NCBI GenBank assembly: GCA_020072905.1
Contig: JAIQGB010000044.1
Location: 1 to 15,863, forward strand
Reading direction: 5' to 3'
DNA length: 15,863 nucleotides
Origin: Terriglobia bacterium
GTDB taxonomy: Bacteria; Acidobacteriota; Terriglobia; UBA7540
The position numbers and the translations under genes are program-made. Of the stretch, positions 6,070-12,826 are shown one piece after another; position 1 is the stretch's first letter; every line of letters starts with the position of its first letter. Below the pieces are notes generated by a model, which worked only from the letters and a program-made list of their open reading frames with translations, ran no database searches and had not been told where the DNA came from.

Positions 6070-6676
6070 AACTGTCACTCAACGCGAGACCCCGGGCGGC
6101 GCCGGCGGGCGTGGTATGCCCATGCGTGTGGTCGGCTGCGGGAATGCCTGGGCGGGCGACGACAGCGCGGGCCTCGAAATCGTCCGTCGACTGGAGGAGC
6201 GCGGCGGTTGCCCCTGCGAACTCCTCGAGCGGCCCCAGGCGGGCGTCGAATTGATGGAGGTGTTGCGAGGGGTGGAGACGGTCCTCTTTCTTGATGCTGT
6301 TTCCTCCGGCGCGCCGGCGGGCACGCTGCACCTTGTGCCTCTCCCCTCGGCTGTCATTGTCCCGCGTACGCTCGGCGCGATTTCGAGCCATGGGTGGGGA
6401 CTGGCGGAAACGCTCCGCCTGATGGCCGCCTTGCGCCATCGCATCCCGCGATTGGGGCTGCTAGGCGTGGAGATCGAAGCAGCATTGCCCGGGACGCCGC
6501 GCTCGGCGCCTGTGGAATCCGCAATTCAGGTGGTCGTGGAACGGTTTGCCGCGTTCGAGGAATTTCTTGCCCCGGAAGGGCAGTGGGATTGGGTGACGCC
6601 TCGACGCTTCGCACCCGGCGAAGCTCTGTGCAGCCTCGCAAAAGGCGAAGCCCCGACCGACAAGGGAGGTTTCTGA
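6062..6676 (+). CDS. Hydrogenase maturation endopeptidase (HycI/HupD family)
   Basis: This nickel-dependent peptidase should clip the nine-residue tail of HydA once nickel is in place. The family core is plain: MRVVGCGNAWAGDDSAGLEI with Asp33/Asp34, VLFLDAVSSG with Asp78, and ISSHGWGL with His110, matching the three metal-contacting positions of HybD/HycI. Numbering is from the GTG at 6062, which overlaps the hydA end by eight bases. The in-frame ATGs at 6116 and 6122 put the start right at MRVVGCGN, where family members usually begin, so the true protein may be 184-186 residues. About 35 residues follow the conserved domain (through WDWVTPRRFAPGEALCSLAK), longer than usual and of unknown purpose. 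Its stop shares one base with the hypC start. Confidence 0.88.
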   Translation: MSKTVTQRETPGGAGGRGMPMRVVGCGNAWAGDDSAGLEIVRRLEERGGCPCELLERPQAGVELMEVLRGVETVLFLDAVSSGAPAGTLHLVPLPSAVIVPRTLGAISSHGWGLAETLRLMAALRHRIPRLGLLGVEIEAALPGTPRSAPVESAIQVVVERFAAFEEFLAPEGQWDWVTPRRFAPGEALCSLAKGEAPTDKGGF

Positions 6677-6957
6677 TGTGCTTGGCAGTGCCTGGAAAGA
6701 TTCTGGCTATTGAAGAGGCGGAGGGCAACCGCGTAGGCCGCGTCGAGTTCGGCGGCATCACGCGGCCGGTGCAACTGGATTTTGTCCCCGAAGCGGTTGT
6801 GGGCGATTACGTGGTGACGCACGTCGGCTTCGCCATCAGCCGGGTTGATCCCGAGGAGGCCGAGCGCACCTTCCACATTCTCCACGAAATGGGGCTGCTC
6901 GAAAGCGAGGGATTGAGTCCTGATCATCAGTCGGAAGGACACGACAAGGCGGCCTGA
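6676..6957 (+). CDS. hypC: Hydrogenase assembly chaperone HypC
   Basis: This 93-residue HypC/HybG/HupF chaperone starts MCLAVPGKIL, with the essential Cys2 that becomes N-terminal after methionine removal and binds the Fe(CN)2CO unit. The conserved second half includes GDYVVTHVGFAISRVDPEEA. HypC works with HypD to build the iron cofactor and deliver it to the HydA precursor. AAGGGAGG (6662-6669) gives a good ribosome binding site, and the start overlaps the previous stop by one base (TGATG). The final residues (SPDHQSEGHDKAA) are a polar tail beyond the usual core. Confidence 0.96.
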   Translation: MCLAVPGKILAIEEAEGNRVGRVEFGGITRPVQLDFVPEAVVGDYVVTHVGFAISRVDPEEAERTFHILHEMGLLESEGLSPDHQSEGHDKAA

Positions 6958-6975
6958 CCAAGGCGCACTGCAGCG

Positions 6976-8073
6976 ATGAAATATCTCGACGAATACCGCG
7001 ACGAACGGATCGCCCGAGCCCTGGTGGCGGACCTCCATCGGTGCGTCACGCGCCCTTGGGTGCTGATGGAAATCTGCGGCGGTCAGACGCACACCCTGAT
7101 GCGCTATGGGATCGATGAGCTCGTCCCGAAAGAGATCACGCTCGTTCACGGCCCGGGATGCCCGGTCTGCGTCACTCCGCTCGAGATCATCGACAAGGCG
7201 ATTCGCATCGCCTCGCAGCCGGAAGTGATTTTCGTTTCTTACGGCGACATGCTTCGCGTGCCGGGGTCGGAGTCGGACTTGCTCCGGGTGAAGGCGGCGG
7301 GCGGCGATGTACGCGTCGTCTATTCGCCGATGGAAGCCCTCAAGATCGCGCGAGCGAATCCCCAGCGTCAAGTCGTATTCTTCGGCATCGGATTTGAGAC
7401 CACCGCTCCGGCCAACGCTATGGCCGTCTGGCAGGCGCGGCGCGAAGGCCTGCGCAACTTCTCGATGCTCGCTTCGCACGTGCTTGTGCCACCGGCCATC
7501 CGGCTGCTCCTTCGCTCGCCGCAGAACCGCGTGCAGGGATTTATCGCCCCCGGGCATGTCTGCACGGTGATGGGTTATCGCGAATACGAGGAGCTGGCGC
7601 GGGAATTTCGTGTTCCCTTCGTCGTCGGGGGCTTCGAACCTATCGATCTGCTGGAAGCAATCTCGATGCTCGTCGCACAGCTTGAAGAGGGGCGGGCGGA
7701 GGTTGAAAACCAATACGTCCGGTCCGTGAGCCAGGAGGGCAACCTGCCGGCGCAGGCGATCATGCGGGAGGTGTTCGAAATCTGCGACCGCAAATGGCGC
7801 GGCGTCGGTTTGATCCCTGAAAGCGGCCTGCGGCTGCGCCCTGATTTCGCTGCTTACGATGCCGAGAAGGTCTTTGACGTGGCCGCGTGTTCGGCCGAAG
7901 AGCCCGCGGAGTGCATCAGCGCGCAGGTGCTTCAAGGGCTCAGGAAACCCATCGACTGCCCGGCCTTCGGGCGGCGGTGCACGCCGGAGTCGCCCCTCGG
8001 CGCGCCAATGGTCTCCGCCGAAGGGGCCTGTGCCGCCTATTACCTGTACCGTCGGCTGGCCCTTGTAAGCTAG
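6976..8073 (+). CDS. hypD: Hydrogenase cofactor assembly protein HypD
   Basis: This 365-residue HypD is the scaffold on which Fe(CN)2CO is assembled. Visible family motifs are MEICGGQTHTLMRYGI (Cys34), HGPGCPVCVTP (Cys62, Cys65), FGIGFETTAPANAMAV, PGHVCTVMGY and VGGFEPIDLL. The C-terminal [4Fe-4S]-type cysteines lie around EECISAQ-like sequence (AECISAQVLQG), DCPAFGRRCTPESPLG and GACAAYY. The length is close to the usual 370. It starts 18 bp after hypC with only a weak ribosome binding site, which suggests dependence on translation of hypC. Confidence 0.97.
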   Translation: MKYLDEYRDERIARALVADLHRCVTRPWVLMEICGGQTHTLMRYGIDELVPKEITLVHGPGCPVCVTPLEIIDKAIRIASQPEVIFVSYGDMLRVPGSESDLLRVKAAGGDVRVVYSPMEALKIARANPQRQVVFFGIGFETTAPANAMAVWQARREGLRNFSMLASHVLVPPAIRLLLRSPQNRVQGFIAPGHVCTVMGYREYEELAREFRVPFVVGGFEPIDLLEAISMLVAQLEEGRAEVENQYVRSVSQEGNLPAQAIMREVFEICDRKWRGVGLIPESGLRLRPDFAAYDAEKVFDVAACSAEEPAECISAQVLQGLRKPIDCPAFGRRCTPESPLGAPMVSAEGACAAYYLYRRLALVS

Positions 8074-8084
8074 GATCAACGATT

Positions 8085-9143
8085 GTGAGCGAAGAATCTA
8101 AACTCGGTTTCAGTTGCCCCACGCCGGTTGCGACCAAGGACACCGTCCTCCTTGGCCACGGGAGTGGAGGAAAGCTGAGCGCGGACCTGATTCGCGAAGT
8201 TTTCTTGCCGGCATTCCAGAACCCCATTCTGGCGCGGCTCGACGACCAGGCGATCATCAGCGTCAACGGTTTTAGGCTGGCGTTCACGACGGATTCGTTC
8301 GTCGTTCGACCGCTCTTTTTCCCCGGCGGCGACATCGGCTCGCTGGCCGTCCACGGCACGGTGAATGACCTTGCCATGGGCGGAGCCCAGCCGCTCTGCC
8401 TGAGCGCCGCATTTATCATCGAAGAAGGCTTGCCGATGGAGACCCTCTCTCAGGTCGTCAACTCGCTTCATCGTGCGGCTGAAAATGCCGGCGTCCAGGT
8501 GGTGACGGGCGATACCAAGGTCGTCGAGAAGGGCAGCGGCGACGGGCTGTTTATCAACACCTCGGGACTGGGAATCGTCCCCGACGGATTGTGTCTTTCG
8601 GCCGACCAGGCGCGGCCGGGTGATCGCATTCTCTTGAGCGGCCCCCTCGGCGAGCACGGCATCGCCATCATGGCGGTGCGCGAGGGTTTGGAATTTGACA
8701 GCCCCGTGCGGAGTGACAGCGCAGCCCTGCACGAACTCGTCGCCGCCATGGTCGCGGCGGCGCCCACGGGGATCCGCTGCATGCGTGATCCGACGCGCGG
8801 TGGCCTTTCGAGCGCGCTCAACGAGATTGCGGCCCAGTCGCGGGTCGGAATGCTCCTGGACGAGAAGGCGATTGAGGTTCGCGAGGAAGTGAAAGGCGCC
8901 TGCGAATTGCTCGGGCTCGATCCGCTGTACGTCGCGAATGAGGGCAAGCTCGTCGCCATTGTCGCGCCGGAGTTTGCGGAGCGTGTGCTCGCCGCGATGC
9001 GCTCCCATCCTCTGGGCGAGCGCGCCGAGGTGATCGGCACAGTCACCGAATCTCATCCCGGCGTCGTCGCCATGCGCACGCTCATCGGGACGACGCGCAT
9101 CGTGGACATGTTGGCGGGCGACCAGTTGCCAAGGATTTGCTGA
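8085..9143 (+). CDS. hypE: Carbamoyl-dehydratase HypE (cyanide ligand synthesis)
   Basis: This 352-residue HypE of the PurM/ThiL-like ATP-binding fold has VLLGHGSGGKLSADLI near the start, FTTDSFVV, GTVNDLAMGGAQPL, VTGDTKVV and MRDPTRGGLSSALNE. It ends in PRIC. The terminal Cys receives the carbamoyl group from HypF and is dehydrated with ATP to a thiocyanate that donates CN to iron. I place the start at GTG 8085 because it gives the expected N-terminus and sits 11 bp after hypD; a longer open frame from 7887 is only overlap with hypD. A modest GGAT motif is the only ribosome binding site visible. Confidence 0.96.
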   Translation: MSEESKLGFSCPTPVATKDTVLLGHGSGGKLSADLIREVFLPAFQNPILARLDDQAIISVNGFRLAFTTDSFVVRPLFFPGGDIGSLAVHGTVNDLAMGGAQPLCLSAAFIIEEGLPMETLSQVVNSLHRAAENAGVQVVTGDTKVVEKGSGDGLFINTSGLGIVPDGLCLSADQARPGDRILLSGPLGEHGIAIMAVREGLEFDSPVRSDSAALHELVAAMVAAAPTGIRCMRDPTRGGLSSALNEIAAQSRVGMLLDEKAIEVREEVKGACELLGLDPLYVANEGKLVAIVAPEFAERVLAAMRSHPLGERAEVIGTVTESHPGVVAMRTLIGTTRIVDMLAGDQLPRIC

Positions 9144-9209
9144 GGTGTCAGGTGCCGGGTTTCGGGTGCCGGGTCAAGAAGGGCAGCCTGACACCTGACA
9201 CCTGTTCTT
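9143..9209. repeat. Heptad-repeat insert with a 12-bp perfect inverted repeat between hypE and hypA
   Basis: Left part in 7-bp register from 9143: aggtgtc, aggtgcc, gggtttc, gggtgcc. Right part: cctgaca, cctgaca, cctgttc (9189-9209). AGGTGTCAGGTG (9143-9154) is the exact reverse complement of CACCTGACACCT (9192-9203), so the transcript can form a 12-bp stem around a 37-base loop. There is no U-tract, so it does not look like an intrinsic terminator. It fills the only long gap in the hyp block. Confidence 0.8.
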
Positions 9210-9211
9210 CA

Positions 9212-9661
9212 ATGCACGAACTGAGCATCGCCAACTCGATTCTCGAAGCCGCCCGAGCGGAGGCGGCCCGGCGGCCCGGCGCACGCCTGGTGAAAGTTGG
9301 CGTGCGCGTGGGGGAGCTTTCGGGAGTTGAACCGGACGCGCTCAGTTTCTCCTTTGAGGCCCTGGTGCGCGGATCCGACCTCGAGCCGCTCGCCCTGGAG
9401 ATTGAGACCTGCCCGCGACGGCAACGATGTTCGTTGTGCGGGCGCATTTTCCGCGTGGTAGATTTCGACCTTTGCTGTCCCGACTGTGGCGCATTCGAAT
9501 CGCGCTGCATCAGCGGCGACGAGTTGGAGATGGTTTACCTGGAAATCGAGGAAGCGCAGGTCGCGCCGGCGCCGGAGATGGGACTGCGTGCTGCCGCGCG
9601 AGCCGGGGAGAGAGAGTGGAAGAATGGACCGAGTTCCCTTGGAAAAGAAAGTCCTCAGTGA
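9212..9661 (+). CDS. hypA: Nickel-insertion protein HypA
   Basis: This 149-residue HypA begins MHELSIANSI, with His2 and the free N-terminus forming the nickel site. The zinc domain has CSLC (Cys73, Cys76) and CPDC (Cys89, Cys92). Conserved VRVGELSGVEPDALSFSFEA is typical. HypA passes nickel with HypB to the HydA precursor. The protein is about 30 residues longer than usual (roughly 115): the extension from AQVAPAPEM to the end is polar and coincides partly with the overlap into hypB. ATG 9212 is certain from the MHE start. The upstream in-frame codons translate the repeat spacer and are not part of the gene. Only the repeat lies upstream, without a clear ribosome binding site. Confidence 0.95.
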   Translation: MHELSIANSILEAARAEAARRPGARLVKVGVRVGELSGVEPDALSFSFEALVRGSDLEPLALEIETCPRRQRCSLCGRIFRVVDFDLCCPDCGAFESRCISGDELEMVYLEIEEAQVAPAPEMGLRAAARAGEREWKNGPSSLGKESPQ

Positions 9662-10325
9662 GAACGATCGCATTGCGGCCGCCCTGCGGGCGCGGTTTCA
9701 CGCACACGGGATTCTCTGCCTGAACCTGATCAGCTCCCCCGGCGCTGGGAAGACGACTCTTCTCGAGCAGACCCTCGCTCGATTCGGGCGCGACGAACGC
9801 GTCGCCATCCTAACCGGCGACGTGCAGACGGACAATGACGCGCGGCGGCTGGCGCGCTTCGGTTTTCCCGTGCGGCAGATCACCACCGGCGGCGCCTGCC
9901 ACCTCGATGCCCGGATGGTCGAGCGCGCGCTTGCCGAATGGCGGCTGGATGACCTTGATCTTCTCCTCATCGAGAACGTCGGGAACCTAGTCTGTCCCGC
10001 CAGCTACGACCTGGGTGAAGCGGCGAAGATTGTCGTGCTGAGCGTGGCGGAAGGCGATGACAAACCTCTCAAGTACCCGGCCATCTTTTTCCGCGCCGAA
10101 TTGCTGATCCTCAGCAAAACTGATCTCCTCCCCCACGTCCCCTTCGATATGGCGGCGGCACGGGACAACTCGCGACGCGTGCATCCTGAAATCGAGGTCC
10201 TGGAACTCTCCGCCACGTCGGGCGCCGGCATGGAAACTTGGCTCGATTGGCTCGAGGCGCGTCGCCACCCAACGCCAGCCGCGGCGCCGGCTCCGGTCGC
10301 CACTTCCACAAAGTCAGCGCCTTAG
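9624..10325 (+). CDS. hypB: Nickel-incorporation GTPase HypB
   Basis: This 233-residue SIMIBI-class GTPase has a P-loop SSPGAGKTT (37-45), LTGDVQTDNDA (63-73), the metal site GGACHLD (Cys92, His93), ENVGNLVCPASYDLGE (117-132, Cys124) and the guanine motif SKTD (164-167). GTP hydrolysis drives nickel transfer with HypA. The His-rich N-terminal nickel-storage stretch of many HypB proteins is absent, and so is an N-terminal CxxCGC motif. The last 20 residues are Pro/Ala-rich. ATG 9624 lies inside hypA, giving a 38-bp overlap. The longer frame from 9486 has no family match. Confidence 0.95.
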   Translation: MDRVPLEKKVLSENDRIAAALRARFHAHGILCLNLISSPGAGKTTLLEQTLARFGRDERVAILTGDVQTDNDARRLARFGFPVRQITTGGACHLDARMVERALAEWRLDDLDLLLIENVGNLVCPASYDLGEAAKIVVLSVAEGDDKPLKYPAIFFRAELLILSKTDLLPHVPFDMAAARDNSRRVHPEIEVLELSATSGAGMETWLDWLEARRHPTPAAAPAPVATSTKSAP

Positions 10326-10333
10326 GTTCGGCC

Positions 10334-12616
10334 ATGGAAGTCCGCAAAGGAATCGAGGTCGCTGGGATTGTCCAGGGTGTGGGCTTCCGGCCGTATGTTT
10401 ACCGCCTGGCCCGAGAACTGGGCCTGGCCGGGTTGATTTCCAACACGGCCGCCGGTGTGGCGATTGAGGTGGAAGGGCCGGCGGCCTCTGTGGAAACCTT
10501 TCTCCGCCGCCTGCCGCGCGAACTGCCGCCGCTCGCCCGCGTCACGAGCCTGACCGTCCGCGATCTTGCCTGTGACCACAACGCCGAATTCCGGATCCTC
10601 CCCAGCCGGCTGGGCGCGGAATCCCGCGCGCTGATCTCTCCCGACGTCGCCCTCTGCGACGACTGTCTGCGCGAGCTCTTCGACCCCGCCGACCGACGTT
10701 ATCGCTACCCGTTCATCAACTGCACGAATTGTGGCCCGCGGTTCACGATTGTCCGCGAGATTCCCTACGATCGCCCACGCACTTCCATGGCCGTTTTCCC
10801 GATGTGTCCGACCTGCCAGCGCGAGTACGACGACCCGGGAAATCGCCGCTTCCACGCGCAGCCCAATGCCTGCTGGGACTGCGGCCCGCGCGCGGAACTG
10901 TGGGACGCGGAGGGCAACTGTATCGAGACGGCGGAGCCCATCACGGAGGCTGCGGCGCGGCTCGGGTCCGGTGCGGTGGTTGCCGTCAAAGGTCTCGGGG
11001 GATTCCATCTCGCCGCGGACGCCACAAACACCGCGGCGGTCGAGGAGTTGCGCGAGCGCAAGCGGCGCGTCGGCAAGCCGTTCGCCATCATGGTGCCGGA
11101 CCTGCCGACCCTGGAGCAATTCTGCGAGCTCGACGACTTCGCGCGAGGGCTGTTGCTCGGTCCGGAAAGACCCATCGTCCTATTGCCGAAGAAACGACCG
11201 AGTCCGATCGCCGAGGCTGTTGCTCCCGACATCCGCGAGCTGGGAGTCTTCCTGCCGTACACACCGCTCCACCATCTGCTATTCGCCGACGGCAAGTTTC
11301 TCGCGCTGGTCATGACTAGCGGGAATCTGAGCGAAGAGCCCATCGCCATCGACAACCTGGAAGCGGTCGCGCGCTTGTCCGCGCTTGCGGATTTCTTCCT
11401 CGTGCACAACCGGGACATTCTCCGCCGCGCGGACGATTCCGTGGTGCGCGCGAGCGGGGGGCGAGTGCGGCAACTCCGCCGCTCGCGAGGCTACGTTCCC
11501 GTGCCGGTCTTCCTCAGCGAAGAGTTGCCCCGCGTCCTGGCTGTGGGCGGTGAGCTCAAGAATACCATCTGCCTCACCAAGGGCCGGCACGCGTTCCTGA
11601 GCCAGCACATCGGAGACCTGGAGAACCTGGAGAGCCATCGCTTCTTCGCGGAGGCGATTGAACATCTCGAACGGGTGCTCGAGATCGAGCCGCAGATCAT
11701 CGCCTACGACCTCCATCCTGACTATTTCTCGACGCGTTGGGCGCTCGCACAGAAGGGCATCGAGCGCGTTGGCGTGCAGCACCACCACGCGCACATCGCG
11801 AGCTGCATGGCCGAGAATCATCTGGAAGGCAAAGTGATCGGCATCGCCCTCGACGGCACGGGCTACGGAACGGACGGGAATGTCTGGGGCGGGGAAGTGC
11901 TGCTCGCCGATTACGAGTCCTTCGAGCGCGCCGCGCATTTCGGGTACGTGCGCATGCCGGGCGGAGCGGCCGCCATTTATGAGCCGTGGCGGATGGCGGT
12001 CAGTTATTTGTTCCAGCACTTCGGCGAAGACTTCTGGGACTTGCCGATTGCCTTCGTCAAACAACTCGAACGCCGGCGCACGAAAACCCTGCTCAAGATG
12101 GTCGAGCGCGGCGTGAATTCTCCGCTCACTTCAAGCTGTGGAAGGCTGTTCGACGCGGTCGCCGCGCTGGCCGGCATTCGCCAGAAGGTTACCTATGAGG
12201 CCCAGGCCGCGATCGAACTCGAGGCAGCCATGGGGGGCGGCAGCGAAAATTCTGCGTATCCGCTGGAACTTAGTCCTGACGGCGCCGGGTGGCTTATCGA
12301 CACGAAGCCGATGTTCGCGGCATTGGTTTCCGATCTCGCGCGCGGCGAGAGCGCCAGCCTCATCAGCCGCCGATTTCACATTGCGCTAATCGAGGTCTTC
12401 GTTCACTTGGCGACCCTGCTTCGCGATCGTGCCGGACTCGCGCGTGTCTGCTTGAGTGGCGGCACGTTTCAAAACGTTTACCTGCAAGAAGGACTCGTTG
12501 CGCGTCTTGTCGCGGCGGGCTTTGAAGTGTTTACCCACTCCGAGGTTCCCGCCGGGGACGGCGGGCTCAGCCTCGGGCAAGCCATAGTCGCCGCACGCCG
12601 CTTCCGCCAGAAATGA
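10334..12616 (+). CDS. hypF: Carbamoyltransferase HypF
   Basis: This 760-residue HypF is close to the usual 750. Domains in order are: acylphosphatase (1-92) with GIVQGVGFRPYVYRLA and the Arg19/Asn37 catalytic pair; two zinc fingers with Cys108/111/130/133 and Cys158/161/180/183; a YrdC-like domain (about 200-390) with GLGGFHLAADATN and KRRVGKPFAIMV; and a Kae1-like carbamoyltransferase domain with HHHAH (483-487), IALDGTGYGTDGNVWGGEV and LSGGTFQN near the end. It converts carbamoyl phosphate and ATP to carbamoyl-AMP and carbamoylates the HypE C-terminal Cys. ATG 10334 gives the family N-terminus and lies 8 bp after hypB. It is the last gene of the operon. Confidence 0.97.
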   Translation: MEVRKGIEVAGIVQGVGFRPYVYRLARELGLAGLISNTAAGVAIEVEGPAASVETFLRRLPRELPPLARVTSLTVRDLACDHNAEFRILPSRLGAESRALISPDVALCDDCLRELFDPADRRYRYPFINCTNCGPRFTIVREIPYDRPRTSMAVFPMCPTCQREYDDPGNRRFHAQPNACWDCGPRAELWDAEGNCIETAEPITEAAARLGSGAVVAVKGLGGFHLAADATNTAAVEELRERKRRVGKPFAIMVPDLPTLEQFCELDDFARGLLLGPERPIVLLPKKRPSPIAEAVAPDIRELGVFLPYTPLHHLLFADGKFLALVMTSGNLSEEPIAIDNLEAVARLSALADFFLVHNRDILRRADDSVVRASGGRVRQLRRSRGYVPVPVFLSEELPRVLAVGGELKNTICLTKGRHAFLSQHIGDLENLESHRFFAEAIEHLERVLEIEPQIIAYDLHPDYFSTRWALAQKGIERVGVQHHHAHIASCMAENHLEGKVIGIALDGTGYGTDGNVWGGEVLLADYESFERAAHFGYVRMPGGAAAIYEPWRMAVSYLFQHFGEDFWDLPIAFVKQLERRRTKTLLKMVERGVNSPLTSSCGRLFDAVAALAGIRQKVTYEAQAAIELEAAMGGGSENSAYPLELSPDGAGWLIDTKPMFAALVSDLARGESASLISRRFHIALIEVFVHLATLLRDRAGLARVCLSGGTFQNVYLQEGLVARLVAAGFEVFTHSEVPAGDGGLSLGQAIVAARRFRQK

Positions 12617-12826
12617 TCTGTGTGGCAAACCGCCAAGATTCCCTGATGGGCCATTACCTCGATGGGCAGAGAAACTGGCGACTAAACCTTATTTCTAGTC
12701 TTGCGTAGATTCGGAGGCCCCTGCGAAAACCGGGGAATTGCGGACTTCCTACCGCCCCGCACCACCCCTCCCCAGCGGGCAGTTGCTACAATTTCCGCTA
12801 CATTGGAACTGCTACTTCCGCCCTCC
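12617..12826. other. Convergent spacer between hypF and the SBBP gene, no clear terminator
   Basis: The 210 bp separate the 3' ends of two convergent genes. I see two weak GC hairpins, CCCC/GGGG around 12719-12736 and CCCGC/GCGGG around 12754-12779, without a T-run on either strand. No ORF of note is present. Termination may be Rho-dependent or use a structure I cannot identify. Confidence 0.5.

Noticed and set aside
4696..8079. Long antisense ORFs (460 and 517 residues) opposite hydA and hypC-hypD
   Set aside because: The sense strand carries unmistakable HydA, HypC and HypD motifs. The antisense frames are open because of high GC third positions and are His/Arg/Gln-rich without any domain.
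9143..9203. Intrinsic terminator between hypE and hypA
   Set aside because: The 12-bp stem has a 37-base loop and no U-tract, and the operon plainly continues into hypA-hypB-hypF.
12719..12736. Intrinsic terminator after hypF
   Set aside because: The stem is only four base pairs and no T-run follows on either strand.
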